Shown: positions 46,778-57,179 of the stretch, in pieces
Layout: every line of letters starts with the position of its first letter
Numbering within the stretch: position 1 is the stretch's first letter
Assembly: GCA_016703665.1 (NCBI GenBank)
Contig: JADJBS010000005.1
Coordinates: forward strand, 58,516 to 122,515
From: Candidatus Defluviibacillus avedoerensis
GTDB lineage: Bacteria; Pseudomonadota; Gammaproteobacteria; Burkholderiales; Burkholderiaceae_C
DNA: 64,000 bases
Direction: 5' to 3'
Program-made: the position numbers and the translations under genes
Notes under the pieces: generated by a model
The model's database searches: none
What the model was told of the DNA's origin: nothing
The model's input: only the letters and a program-made list of their open reading frames with translations

Positions 46778-47098
46778 GCCCAATGCCGACACAGCGGGCG
46801 AGCATCTAATCGACTGAAACCTGTCAGTCAAATGCCATCCAATTCATGCTGGGGATACCCCCATGAGGGGAAGCTCAGTCTGCATGGCGGGGCATACAGC
46901 CGAGGTTTTTTAGGCTGTGATGAGCAAGGCGTGACTTATTTGGACGCAATATGCTGAACAATATCCAGCAAGGCCATCCGTGAAATGGTCATTGTTAGCT
47001 ATGAACTCAGGACCAATTCGGCAAGCGCGCAGCGGCCCATACACTTGGCGGTCCGCCCCGCAACCTCACGATAAACGCATTGCAGCTGCCACACCCCC
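46778..47098. other. Intergenic region upstream of the LysR gene
   Basis: About 320 bases between the insertion element and the LysR start. No gene recognised. The composition is mixed, and the leader of the LysR gene must lie here. I see no clear T-N11-A pair that I would assign as a LysR site. Confidence 0.4.
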
Positions 47099-48001
47099 GT
47101 GCTGAACGACCACTTTGACCTTGTAACTCTGCGTGTCGTCGTAGCGGTGGCCGATGCCGGCTCCATCAGCGCGGGCAGTGACCAGGTTCAACTGGCCCTG
47201 GGGGCGGCGAGTGCGCGTATATCCGCACTGGAAGCGAGCATGGGCATTCGCATTTTCGAGCGGTCTTCGCGCGGAGTGAAGGTCACGCCCACCGGGCAGT
47301 TACTGGTGCAGCGCGGGCGCGAACTGCTGGCCGATGCCGACCGTCTGGCAGTGGAACTGACAGATTTCAGTCTCGGCCTACAGGGCCATGTGCGGGTACT
47401 GGCAAATGCTTCGTCGATATTTGAGGTGCTTCCCGACATGCTGGCGGCGTTTGTGCAGAGCCATCTGCTAATTCGTGTCGATCTGGAAGAGCGCAGCAGC
47501 CCAGAGACTCTCCTCGCCCTGCTAGATGGCCGGGCTGACCTCGGTGTCGTGGACATCGCTCATCCGCTGCACGGCTTGCGGTTTCATGACCTTTTTACCG
47601 ACCACTTGGCGCTGATCGTGCCCCGTACCCACGGGCTAGCGACGCTAAAGCAGGTGTCGCTGCGCGACGCGATGAACGAAGACTTCATCTGCCTGATGGA
47701 CGGCAACGCCATCTCCAGCCGCCTCATGACCGCCGCAGCGCTATTGGGCCAGACCGTCAAAATACGCATGCGGATGCGCAGCTTCGACGCTGTTTGCCGG
47801 ATGGTCGCCAGCGGCCTGGGCGTGGGCGTGCTACCCCGTGAGGCGGTGGGACCACAGTTGGCCTGCCTGCCAATCGTCGCAGTACCGATCACCGATGCCT
47901 GGACGTTGCGCACCCACCGGTTAGCGACGCGCGAAGAGGTGCAGCCATCGGCAGCAACCCAGTCGCTAATGCAAGCGCTGCTGCAGGCTGCCCGGAGCTG
48001 A
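47099..48001 (+). CDS. LysR-type transcriptional regulator
   Basis: A 300-residue regulator with an N-terminal winged helix (LVTLRVVVAVADAGSISAGSDQVQLALGAASARISALE, shortened here) and a periplasmic-binding-like effector domain (LVEERSSPETLLALLDGRADLGVVD pattern). LysR proteins activate nearby genes when a small molecule binds. GTG 47099 is the start. The Bug-type binding protein and the decarboxylase lie downstream on the same strand, which is less common than the divergent arrangement. It is probably their activator. Confidence 0.88.
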   Translation: MLNDHFDLVTLRVVVAVADAGSISAGSDQVQLALGAASARISALEASMGIRIFERSSRGVKVTPTGQLLVQRGRELLADADRLAVELTDFSLGLQGHVRVLANASSIFEVLPDMLAAFVQSHLLIRVDLEERSSPETLLALLDGRADLGVVDIAHPLHGLRFHDLFTDHLALIVPRTHGLATLKQVSLRDAMNEDFICLMDGNAISSRLMTAAALLGQTVKIRMRMRSFDAVCRMVASGLGVGVLPREAVGPQLACLPIVAVPITDAWTLRTHRLATREEVQPSAATQSLMQALLQAARS

Positions 48002-48030
48002 GGTGCCTGCCTGAGTGGTATCGGTCACTC

Positions 48031-48078
48031 GGCCTTCGCAGAGCGCGAAGGCCGCTTTCGGTCGGCATTCTTGCCGAC
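48031..48078 (+). terminator. Two tandem hairpins after the LysR gene
   Basis: GGCCTTCGC/GCGAAGGCC (48031-48053, loop AGAGC) and GTCGGCA/TGCCGAC (48061-48078, loop TTCT) stand in tandem. Neither has a strong T tract, so they could terminate the LysR transcript, stabilise the 3' end or act as regulatory palindromes before the next gene. Confidence 0.5.
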
Positions 48079-48213
48079 ACCAAACATAGCTCCTAAGCTG
48101 CGAGGCTTCGAGGCATGATCCATCCGAGTTGCCCGATACCAAAATGAAGTAGCCATCGCTTCATTCGGGCTGTTGGCCGTCAGTCATACCTAAAAAAACC
48201 TCAGAAAATCCGC

Positions 48214-49193
48214 ATGAAACTAACTAACTTTTCGATTTGCCGCCGTCATGTGCTGCTTGCTACCATCCTTACCGTGGCCGGTGCAGGCGCGCAGGCGCAG
48301 AGCTACCCCAACAAGCCGATTCGCTTGATGGTGGGTTATTCGGCGGGGGGCGGCGTGGATGCCATGGCGCGTGTTTTGGCGCCGCGCTTAGCCAACCTGC
48401 TGGGCCAGCAGGTGGTGGTGGAAAACCGTGCCGGTGCCTCCGGCCAGATCGCCGGAGCCGCTGTGGCACAGGCTGCGCCCGATGGCTACACACTGCTGCT
48501 GGCCGAAAGCGGCCTGTTGATCTCACAGCACATTCAATCCCGCATGACCTTTGACCCTATCAAGAGTTTCACGCCGGTGGCGGGCCTGTTCACTACGCCG
48601 TTGATGATCGTGGCCGGCAACAGCTTTCCGGCGAAAACTCCCAGGAGTTGGTTGCGGTTCTCAAGGCCAATCCTGCCAAATACTCGTATGCGACCCCGGG
48701 CGTGGGCACGGTGCAGCATCTGGGCTTCGAGATGCTCAAGGGCCAGACCGACACCTTTGTCGTACACATTCCCTACCGGGGCGCTGCGCCAATCGTGTCT
48801 GACGTGGTAGGCGGTCAGGTACCGCTGGCTGTGGTCAGCGCCACGTCCGGGCTGGCGCAGTCCCGGGCCGGCAAGCTTCGAGCGATTGCGATGATGAGCC
48901 CGGTCAGACTGGCGGGTGCTGAAGATGTGCCGCCAATCTCGGATGCCTTGCCCGGATTTAACGTGGCACCGCGCCTGTACCTGACGGCCCCGGCCGGCAC
49001 ACCGACTGCGGTGATCGAGCGCCTTGGCGAGGCGGTGCTCACCGTACTTTCCACCCCAGAGCTGGCGCAGGCTGTGAGCGCTCAAGGCGCCGTGCCTGCC
49101 TACATGGCCGCCGGGCCGCTCGCGGCGGACTTGGTGCGCGAATCAGCCGCCTGGGGCCAGTTCATCAAGGCCAAGAATATTACCGATCAATGA
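48214..49193 (+). pseudogene. Bug/TctC-family substrate-binding protein, one-base frameshift
   Basis: A ~325-residue periplasmic binding protein of the Bordetella uptake gene (Bug) family. Signal peptide to about residue 28, then SYPNKPIRLMVGYSAGGGVD. The frame breaks near 48635: GCGAAAACTCCC lacks one A. With five A it reads AKNSQELVAVLKANPAKYSYATPGVGTVQHLG and runs on to KAKNITDQ at 49193. Probably an indel error in a homopolymer. Bug proteins bind carboxylates and often work without a dedicated permease. Directly upstream of the decarboxylase gene, so it may bring in its substrate or a related acid. Confidence 0.86.
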
Positions 49194-49209
49194 GACATGG
49201 GATCCGCAA

Positions 49210-49941
49210 ATGACACACCAGACACCTCCAACCATTGGCTTGATTGTTCCACCTGCTGGCGATGAAGTCCCGCAGGATGCGGCATTGCTCTACGGTGACC
49301 GCGTGCGTTTCATAGCGCGCAGTCTGGGAATTGGCGCGGTCTCGCCAACGGGCTTTAACCCAGTCATAGGCCAGGTGCTGGACAAGGCCCGTGAACTGCG
49401 CGATGCTGGCGCGCAGGCAATCTCATTGATGGGTACGTCCATCAGCTTCTACCGGGGCGCAGCCTTCACCGAAGATCTGCGCGCCGCCATGGAGAATGCC
49501 ACCGGCCTGCCGTGCACCACCATGAGCCATGCCATCGTGTCTGCGCTACGCACGCTGGGTATCCAGCGGGTGGCGGTGGCTACGTCATACATCGATGAGC
49601 TCAACGACCGGCTGGTGGACTACCTGACAGCCGCAGGCTTCGAGGTCACCGCCATCCGCGGTTTGTCGATCACCGGTGTGAAGGAGATAGGAGAGGTTAC
49701 GCCACAGACCCTACTAAAACTATCGGGGTCGGTCTACGCTCAGGACCCGTCGGCCGATGGCGTCTTTATCTCCTGCGGTGGGCTGCTAACGCTGGACGTA
49801 ATCGGTCCGCTTGAGACCCAGCTGGGACGGCCCGCTACCGCCAGCTCCCCGGCCGGATTCTGGGATGTGGTGCGGCTGGCCGAACTGGATCCTTACTCGA
49901 CCGGCTATGGGCGCCTGTTTGAACCCGCGAGGGTTGGCTAA
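49210..49941 (+). CDS. Arylmalonate decarboxylase homologue (Asp/Glu racemase superfamily)
   Basis: A 243-residue enzyme of the aspartate/glutamate racemase superfamily. From memory it matches Bordetella bronchiseptica arylmalonate decarboxylase closely: TIGLIVPPAGDEVPQDAALLY, SLMGTSISFYRGAAF, ATGLPCTTMSHAIV, ISCGGLLTLD and SSPAGFWDVVRLAELD. The catalytic Cys189 equals Cys188 there, with Gly75 in place of the first racemase Cys and the oxyanion hole Thr76-Ser77. The decarboxylation of 2-substituted malonates is the known reaction; the natural substrate is unknown for the family. It follows the Bug gene by 16 bases, under a nearby LysR regulator. Maleate isomerases are relatives but carry two Cys. 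Confidence 0.86.
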   Translation: MTHQTPPTIGLIVPPAGDEVPQDAALLYGDRVRFIARSLGIGAVSPTGFNPVIGQVLDKARELRDAGAQAISLMGTSISFYRGAAFTEDLRAAMENATGLPCTTMSHAIVSALRTLGIQRVAVATSYIDELNDRLVDYLTAAGFEVTAIRGLSITGVKEIGEVTPQTLLKLSGSVYAQDPSADGVFISCGGLLTLDVIGPLETQLGRPATASSPAGFWDVVRLAELDPYSTGYGRLFEPARVG

Positions 49942-50426
49942 CCCAGTTGGCACATTCGGAGCTAGTGGTACGCAAGCCGCCCTGCCCACACCCACCGTTA
50001 AGAAGCCGAATGTCGATATTGAGACCAACATATTAAAAGCTATGTGCGTATCCGGTATGTCAGTCTGTACCGGGATGCTTGATTTCACGACTGCTTACTG
50101 GCCAGCCTACCGTGAATGCACATGATTGCAATGGACACGCTTGATTCGCTGAATTCGGTCTGTAAGTGAGCAAATCCTTTATCCTAAAAACGTTCAGTCA
50201 GCTGCCGTTCTTGAGCGTTAGCTATTGGCCCACACTCGTATGGAGGCCATTACCAGCGAAAAGTCAGAGAGTCATCGTCGCCGTCCTTTCACGCATATGG
50301 GACTGGAACCGGAACGAGGGGTGAAATAAGCCGTTTCGGCTTAACCAATAAAGCCATATTGCTATCAATATAGTAGTGATTGGCTTGGTCAACTGTGTCG
50401 CGCACCTGGGTATCCGTCGCGGCCCG
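49942..50426. other. Intergenic region, no gene recognised
   Basis: About 485 bases from the decarboxylase stop to the kinase 3' end. Small frames show no family resemblance. It contains another copy of the short repeat core (ATTGCTATCAA at 50358-50368). From about here to the right end the sequence becomes error-rich. Confidence 0.4.
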
Positions 50427-51086
50427 CTACATGCTGTCCCCCACCAATGCATCTGCACGCTCGCGATGACCTTGCACCAGTTGGGCATTCAACACGTCAC
50501 TGCCCGCAATGCGCGCCTGCGCCTGTTCGGCGTTGATGCCCCAGGCTGCCATGTGGCGGGCTTGCAGGCGCTGCAGGGCAGTGTGCAGCGGTACGTCTAG
50601 AAACCAGCATTCGTCCAGCAGGCCGCTGACATCCCAGCCGTCGTCCTTGTGCAGAAGGTACAGGCCCTCGATCAGCACCAGGGGATGTGGCGGGCGACAG
50701 TCAGCGCACCTTCCACTGGGTCGCCTACGCTGTGCTCAAAGCTGGGCCAGGGCACGTCTACCAGGGGTTGGGTTCTTAAGGCCTGCAGGCGCTGGGCCAG
50801 GCCTGCGGGATCAAAGGTCCAGGGGGGCGCCGCGTCGGGCCAAGGCCTCTTGCGGATCAGGCATGTGGGACAACTGCTGCTTGCTTAAGTGAAAGCCGTC
50901 CATGCCCACGGCCAGGATGGCATTTTGGCCGAGGTGCGTGTTGACCTGCGCCTGCAGCGCACGGGCCAGGGTGCTTTTCCCCGAACCGGGCAAGCCGACA
51001 AGCCCGACGATCACACGCTGACCCGGTTTGCATGCAGCGATCAACTGCAGCAAGTGCCCTACCGGGTTGATCAAGGGCGCTGACAT
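50427..51086 (-). pseudogene. Nucleoside/phosphoribulokinase-like kinase, frameshifted
   Basis: P-loop kinase of the uridine/pantothenate-like kinase group (nucleoside/nucleotide kinase, YggC/FrcK-like). Walker A is GLPGSGKST, followed by VGMDGFHL with the conserved Asp-His. The frame breaks near 50822 (six C instead of five in CGCGGCGCCCCCC) and again near 50690 (four C instead of five before TGGTGCTGATCGAG). The correct peptide then reads RGAPWTFDPAGL and HIPLVLIEGLYLL. Ends ALVGDSM at 50427. Both breaks are homopolymer indels. Substrate unknown. Confidence 0.72.
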
Positions 51087-52105
51087 CGGGTACGGCGCTC
51101 TACCGCTTGGCGCCGGCCGCCATGTTTGCCGCCTGCGGCTTTGTAGGCGTGCTGACCCTCTTGCACGATTTCTTCCAAGGTCTCCAGGCAGTCGCTGGTG
51201 AAGCCGGGGCAGACCATGTCCACGCGCTGCACGCCTTGTTGGCCCAGGGCGATCAGGGTGGGCTCGGTGTAGGGCTCCAGCCATTTGGCACGGCCCAGGC
51301 GGGATTGAAAGCTCACGTTCACTTGGGCCTCGCTCAAACCCAACTTTTCGCGCAGCAGGCGTGCGGTCTTCAGGCACTGGCAGTGATACGGATCGCCCAA
51401 GAGAAGGTGCGTTCGGGCACACCGTGAAAGCTCATTACCAGGCGGGCTTTTGGGGGTCAGCGTCCAGCTTGCCGTTTTCCCGCCAGTGTTTCTGGACGCT
51501 ATTGGCCAATGCATCGATGTAGGCGGCGTCGTCATGGTACTGGTTGACGAATCGCAGCTCGGGCAGGTGGCGGATTTGCTGGCCCCAGGTATAGATGGCG
51601 TCCATCACACTGGCAGTGCTGGTGCCGCTGTACTGCGGGTAGGCGGGCAGGATCAGTACACGCTCAATGCCCTCGGCTTTCAATTGATCCAGCTGGCTTG
51701 CGATAGCGGGTTGCTTGTAACGCATGGCGTAGCGTACGGTGACTCGGTGACCACGTTCGCCCAACCAGCCTTGCAGCAGCTTGGCTTGCTTCTCGGTCCA
51801 CACGCGCAGGGGAGAACCTTCGGGCGTCCAGATGCTGGCGTACTTGGCGGCCGACTTGGCTGGACGGTGCGCAGGATGATGCCGTGCAGGATCAGTTTCC
51901 AGACCAGCATGGGGATCTCGATCACGCGGTGGTCGCTCAAAAATTCGGCGAGATAGGGGCGCAGCGCTTGGGCGGTGGGCTCAGCGGGCGTGCCCAGGTT
52001 GCACCAGAGGATGGCGGTTCGGGGCTGGTTGGCCAGGCTGACCGTGTTGGTGGGGTGGTTCAGGCCGAAAGGGGGTCTTAAGAAAAGGCATGCGGTATTC
52101 TCCAC
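51071..52105 (-). pseudogene. hemH: Ferrochelatase HemH, frameshifted, C-terminus missing
   Basis: Ferrochelatase, which inserts Fe(II) into protoporphyrin IX. Recognisable blocks are AILWCNLGTPAEPTA, HGIILRTVQP, GTSTASVMDAIY and CPGFTSDCLETLEEI. The frame must change near 51860, 51435 and 51410 to join them. The protein ends abnormally with AGGKHGGRRQAVE at 51071, without the usual last ~30 residues, right at the start of the kinase gene. A heme-synthesis enzyme is unlikely to be lost, so sequence error (and possibly a deletion of real bases in the assembly) is the first explanation. Confidence 0.78.
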
Positions 52106-52130
52106 GAGCCTGCCCTACCCTGTACCACTC

Positions 52131-52825
52131 ATGCTTTCCACCGACAAGATTCGCGCCATCAGCCTCGACCTGGACGACACGCTTTGGCCTATCAAACCGA
52201 TCATGGTCAATGCCGAGCGGGTGCTCAGGTCCTGGTTTCGTGGAATATGCGCCGCAGACGGCGGTTCTGTGTGAGCAACCGGGTATCCAAGCCAAAGTCA
52301 GGGCAGATGTGGTGGCCCGGTTTCCTGGTCAGCTGCATGACCTGGGTTTGCTGCGACGAGAGTCGATCCGCGTGTTGCTGAGCCAGGCCGGAGATGACCC
52401 GGCCCTGGCCGAATCTGCCTTTGAAATCTTCCATGCCCAGCGACAGAGGGTCGAGTTTTTGCAGACGCCTTGCCTGCCCTGGAGCGGCTAAGTCAGCACT
52501 GGCCGCTGGTGGCCGTCTCGAATGGCACGGCAGATCTTGTGCAGACAGGTTTGTCGCGCTATTTTCAGGCGGGTGTCAGTGCCCAGTCTTTCGGCGTGGC
52601 CAAGCCTGACCCCCGCATTTTTGAAGAAGCTGCACGTCTGGCGGGTGTGGGGGTAGCGCAAGTTCTGCATGTGGGCGATGACGCCGAACTCGACGGCAAG
52701 GGCGCTTTGGCAAGTGGCATGCAAATTGCCTGGATCAACCGCTTTAACCACATTTGGGCTCACACGGCGAAGCCCCAGTGGAGGTCAGCGAGCTACTTGC
52801 TTTGTGCGATGCACTGGGCGTTTGA
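52131..52825 (+). pseudogene. HAD-family hydrolase (YigB-like), frameshifted
   Basis: HAD phosphatase with motif I SLDLDDTLWP, the aspartates intact, then IKPIMVNAERVLRSWF, a long cap and the conserved LVAVSNGTADL, FGVAKPDPRIFEE and VLHVGDDAELDGKGA segments, which match the YigB/FMN-phosphatase-like subgroup. At least three frame changes (about 52245, 52470 and 52770) are needed to read it. Ends at TGA 52823-52825. Divergent from hemH. Confidence 0.7.
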
Positions 52826-52843
52826 TAGGTTGGGGGCGTTTAG

Positions 52844-54200
52844 CTACCAGAGGGCCTCAGCCGCCTGGATACCGCTGATCACGGCGCCTTCCAGGGTGGC
52901 GGGGTACGGTCCGTCGATGTAGTCGCCGCAGGCCAGAATGCCATCGGCAATGCGCATGGGAGGCCTTTGCAGGCCCGGTGTACAGGCAAAGGTGGCTCGC
53001 TTTTCGATCACGGTTTGCACCACTTGCGTGATGCCCAGACCCAACTGGGCAATGGCCTGCGCCTGAACTTCTTCCTCCAGCTGATCGCGCTCTCCATGAC
53101 TGGCACTTACCACGAAAGCCAGCAGGCCGGGTCGGTCACCTAGCTGCCCACGGTCAAACACAAACTGGGCGGGCATGCCGGGCCCGCTTTCGTGCCAGCA
53201 TGGCGTGGTTGGAGCCGAGTGGTGGGGGGCTTGCAGATAAACCGTGGTGATGGCTGAAAACTGAATCCGCTGCGCTTTGGTAAGCCAGTCATGGGCTCGG
53301 GGAAGCACGGCAAAACTGCTGTGTTTAACCAGCCGGGCGGCCTCTGATGGCTGGCGGGCAATTACCACACGGTCGAAGGTTTGACCATGAATGTCCCATG
53401 AGACAAGCCCGTCCTTGCCACCGCTGAAAATGAAAAACAGCCTCAATGGACTGAACCCGTTTTACCAAGTCTCGATCTTGGCGCTTCTTTTGCCGTTAGC
53501 CAGCGGGCCGTATTTCGGAAAAGCGCGCTTTCTCACCCAGGCGCGGCAACAAAAGCGTGGCACTGTGAAAGGGAGCTACCGACGTTAAATAGCGTCACGC
53601 AAGACACGCAGAAACACCTTGCTCACTGGCTTGGTTTTTTTTCAAGCGCGGAGACGCATAAGGGCTCAATCAACTGGTGGTGCACCCTGGGGTGATTTTT
53701 GCAAAGGGTAGACACTCATTTTTGGGCGGACAGTTAGCCGCTCATGCGCCATCGCAGTGCTGTTTTACAGGCAGCAATGTCTTTCCATATGTCCAGCCCG
53801 GGTTATCCATGATGCTCCAGATCACGTCCAGTCCTGGGACAAAAAAAACCGCTGCAACCAGACGGGGTGTTAAAAACGAAACCCTGATCCACTTCAGCGC
53901 AAGCAGGGCTAACGGCGTGGCTAACAGCGCTTCATTCAACGGAACTCCCCACCAGTTTCATCAGCACTTTCCCGGTAAATTTATTTCAGGATGTGCTGTC
54001 CGTTGTCCAGCGTGATCGAATCGCCTTCTGGTGCTGCACTCGACCCCGCGAGCGCGCCCCCAGCACCCGGGCTGGCGGGGTAGACGGCGACCTTGTGTCC
54101 CAGCTGCTGTGCCTGTACTCCCGCCGCTATGCCGGCTCCAGCTGCCGCCCAGGATCCCTACCTTGAGCGAGGTTTTGTCAGGGCTTTGTCCGGCGGGCCA
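52844..54200 (-). pseudogene. hpnE: Hydroxysqualene dehydroxylase HpnE, frameshifted
   Basis: FAD-dependent enzyme that converts hydroxysqualene to squalene in hopanoid synthesis. The N-terminus has the dinucleotide-binding motif (KVGILGGSW, then QLGHKVAVYPASPGAGG) read in more than one frame near 54050-54170; the middle has LLALKWIRVSFLTPRLVAA; the C-terminus FDRVVIARQPSEAAR and ACGDYIDGPYPATLEGAV matches the family end. Several indels break it. The start is not certain; the coordinates cover the recognisable homology. Follows hpnD with a small overlap. Confidence 0.75.
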
Positions 54201-55040
54201 TGCCGTGATTCACATCCGGCCCAGGGCCTGAACCTTCCAGGCCAGCCATAGTTTGCGCAAAGGCGAGGCTGATGCGCTGGTGAAGCACCTGGAAAGTGAC
54301 TGGCTTCAATCTCTCGCGCAGCAGGGTGCGGTAGATGCTGGCCATCATCAGCCCCGGCTTTTGTGGCCGACGGTCTACCGCAGGCAACAGCGCCAGGGCT
54401 CCTCAATGGCGCGTGGGCGCGATCAGCCTGAAACTTCATGAGCGCGGTAAATCGGTCTGAATAGGTGCGGGAGGATTTCATGCGCTTTCACATCGAACTG
54501 CTGCAATTCGGACATGGGCAGCTAAATGCGTCCACGGGGGCGTCTTCGCCCACATCGCGGATGATGTTGGTCAACTGGGAAAGCCTGGCCCAACTTGTGG
54601 GCGTGGGCCGTGGTCGCCGCTTGCGTTTGTCCAAGATGAGCGCCGAAACCCCGCCTACGACCCCAGCGACCAGGTGGCAGTAGCCTTCCCCAGACCAGGG
54701 TAGTCCAGGTAGCGGGCTTGCGACAAGTCCATTTCTCGCAACCTTGATAACGGCCTGCGGGCGACGCTGTTCGATCCCGAAACTCGACGCAAGGCATCAG
54801 CGCCTCCTCGGCTGCGGTGGCCTGAATAGTCAGGATTTGGCCACTTTGCCGTGCCACCAGGGCCACCCCCGCGCTCGCCGCGACGCCAGGGTCGGAGATT
54901 CATCCACCACGTCGTCCACCTCACGACAAAATGCATAAAGGCGGTGATCGCTGCCCGGCGGCGGGGCACGCAAACAGAAAGGCGTAATAGCTGCCGCCTG
55001 AGGCTGCGGCCTTGTTTTGAACGTATTGCTCCGGCGTCAC
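54178..55040 (-). pseudogene. hpnD: Presqualene diphosphate synthase HpnD, frameshifted
   Basis: Squalene/phytoene synthase-type enzyme condensing two farnesyl diphosphates. Recognisable pieces in changing frames: TPEQYVQNKAAASGGSYYAF at the start (GTG 55040), the DDVVDE-type motif region, QARYLDYPGLG, AYAHKLGQAF, NIIRDVGED-like, then ASIYRTLLRE and VLHQRISLAF at the end. The stop TGA at 54180-54178 follows MARRTKP. Multiple indels. Between hpnC and hpnE in the usual order. Confidence 0.75.
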
Positions 55041-55074
55041 GTTCCGATTGTGGCACTGCAGACAGGGCGCGCGC

Positions 55075-55940
55075 AGGATAAGGCTTAAGATATTCGCGCA
55101 AGGCAGCTCATAACATGGGGCCAACGTCCCAGGCGGCATTCGCGGTCGCTCTTTGCAGTGCGTCATAGCCATTTGCCTCCCCTAGCTTGTGCAGAATCTG
55201 CAGGCCGCCTTGCACTACCAGACGCAGCTCCCACCCTGCGCGACCTGCCACTCTTCCTCGCCAAAGATGCACTTTTTGCATCTTTTTTGCCTCGCTCCAT
55301 AGCTGACTTGTGCTGCTATTAATTTAGTAGTTTTCGGATTGATCTTGTTTTCCTCAAGCATCTCTGGCGGGACGCCGTGGCGCTTTTATGCAGGCATCCA
55401 AGGGGAGATATTTATGGGGGATATGCCGCTCAGGTCTGCTGGGTAGAAGTTAATCAGCTGTAGCGCGCCACAGATATGGTCACTGTGCGCCAGCGAAGCT
55501 TGATCGTTGATTTTGTACAAATGTAAGAGCGATGCCTCCACGGCCAACAGGCGGCAATAGTCCAGCAGCTCAGCCTCGTCAGCGTAACGGTGGACCTGCG
55601 CTGTGCAGCTAATGTCCTGCTCAAACGCAGGGACGAGGTCATGCAGTAACTGCGTTGGCAGTTGAAATGCTTGTATCTGGCGAGACAAGGCAACAAACAT
55701 AGTCCGCCCATCGCGTTGACGCAGCCTTGTTGTCGCAAAACAGCGACCAGATCAGACCCGCAGGCCGCCAGATCGTTCAGGCGTTGATCGGATGTGGCAT
55801 CTCCTCATCCGCCAGATCATCCGCTGTGCGGGCGAAGTGATAGATCGCAGCAATGGCTGGCCGCAGTGCAGGCGGACACAGGACGGATGCGACAGGGAAA
55901 TTTTCGTAGTGCTCCCCCCCCCCCCCCCCCCAAGGGAGCC
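55075..55940 (-). pseudogene. hpnC: Squalene synthase-like HpnC, frameshifted, with a poly-G tract at its N-terminus
   Basis: Hydroxysqualene synthase of the hopanoid pathway. Readable parts: EHYENFPVAS at the start, IAAIYHFARTADDLADEE (the Asp-rich motif), FVALSRQIQAFQLPTQLL, RYADEAELLDYCR, SDHICGALQLINF, and near the end GRAGWELRLVVQGGLQIL. The tract of 18 C on the plus strand (55914-55931) sits just before EHYENF. The start codon could not be fixed because of that tract. Upstream of hpnD, as in other Burkholderiales. Confidence 0.7.
55914..55931 (+). repeat. Homopolymer of 18 C
   Basis: Eighteen consecutive C between GCT and AAGGG. On the coding strand it is an 18-G tract at the hpnC N-terminus. 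It may be a slippage-prone tract or an assembly artefact in this low-quality part. Confidence 0.9.
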
Positions 55941-56071
55941 GCGTGGCTTGACCCTGACGTTACTGAAACCCTGTTTTTCTGTGTAGCGGCTGGGTGCAGC
56001 GCCTGCCTTGACAGTGTGGGGAGAATCCTTTTAGATTACTAAACCGGGGTCAGTCATTAAAGAGTTTTGCG

Positions 56072-57164
56072 ATGAGTCAATCCACCTTTGTGTCCACCTT
56101 TGCCTCGCCGCCTGGTGTCAGTGTCTGTCCTGTAAAAGATCCTGTTGATGACCAGCTTGCTCCAAGCCAGCGCCTCAAAGAGCCACCGTGCGGTGCAAGG
56201 TGCGATGACGGTGGGTTCGCCGGCTACCAGGCTGAAACTGAGTACGCGGTTGAGGCCGGGCCACGACTTGAGTCGCGTCTGGGCTTTAGGTGGCGGGCAA
56301 AATCGTTCGCAGGCAGGCTGAAATTACTGGGAAAGTGCAGGCAGGGCAAGTGCTTGCTGAAATGGACCCGAAGGATTACCGCCTGTCGGCAGAGGCCGCA
56401 CAGGCGCAGGTGAATGCAGCCAAGACGAATCGGGATTTGGCGCAAGTTGATTTCAATCGGTTCAAAACCTCATGAGCAAAACTTCATCAGTGGTGCTGAA
56501 CTTGACCGGCGCGAAGCGGCAGTGCTTTCGGGGCAGGCACAGTTGGAGCAGGCGGTCGCTAATCAGAGTGGTAAGTGCAACCAGGTTTGGCATAAACTGG
56601 CTGCTGACCGCCCAGGCGTTGTCACGGCGATTGAAGCAGAGCTGGCCAGGTAGGTGGTGGCTGGCGCCCCGGTTGTCCGTTTGGCCATGGATGGCCCAAG
56701 GGATGTTCTTTGCGGTTCCCGAAGACAAGCTGGCTCCTGTGCGTCCATGGGAACCAAAGTGACGGTACGGTCCAGCCAGGCGATTCTCCACGGCAAGGTG
56801 AGATTGCCAGCAGCGCTGACCCGCTGACCCGGACGTTTGCAGTCAAAGTCGCGTTGATGAAGGTACGGCCCCCACTGGGCAGCACGGTCTTCGCAACACC
56901 AAAAATCAAGATGATTGCCGACACGGCAGTGATCAAACTGCCTACCAGTGCACTGCGACAGGACGGCAATTCCAGTGCTGTTCGGGTGTTGGACCCCGAG
57001 AACGCGACTGTCAAAAGTTTGTCCGTGCAAGTTCTGACCGCAGAAGGAATCTGGCGGTCATTGGCGGGGCCTCAAGCCAGGTGACAAAGTGGTATCCACC
57101 GGGTTCGCGTGTTGGCGCCGGCCAAAAAGTCACTGAATACAAGGATAAGGTCACGCAGTGCTGA
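56072..57164 (+). pseudogene. RND efflux periplasmic adaptor (AcrA/HlyD-like), frameshifted
   Basis: Membrane-fusion protein of an RND pump. In shifting frames one reads the lipoyl half (AEITGKVQAGQVLAEMDPKDYRL), the coiled-coil hairpin (AQAQVNAAKTNRDLAQVDFNRF, then AELDRREAA), the second lipoyl half (GVVTAIEAE) and the beta-barrel/membrane-proximal part (IASSADPLTRTFAVKVAL, GSTVFATP). It ends KVTEYKDKVTQC at 57164. The inner-membrane pump follows immediately. The N-terminal signal part is not clearly readable. Confidence 0.72.
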
Positions 57165-57179
57165 AGCCGGGGCGGGTGC

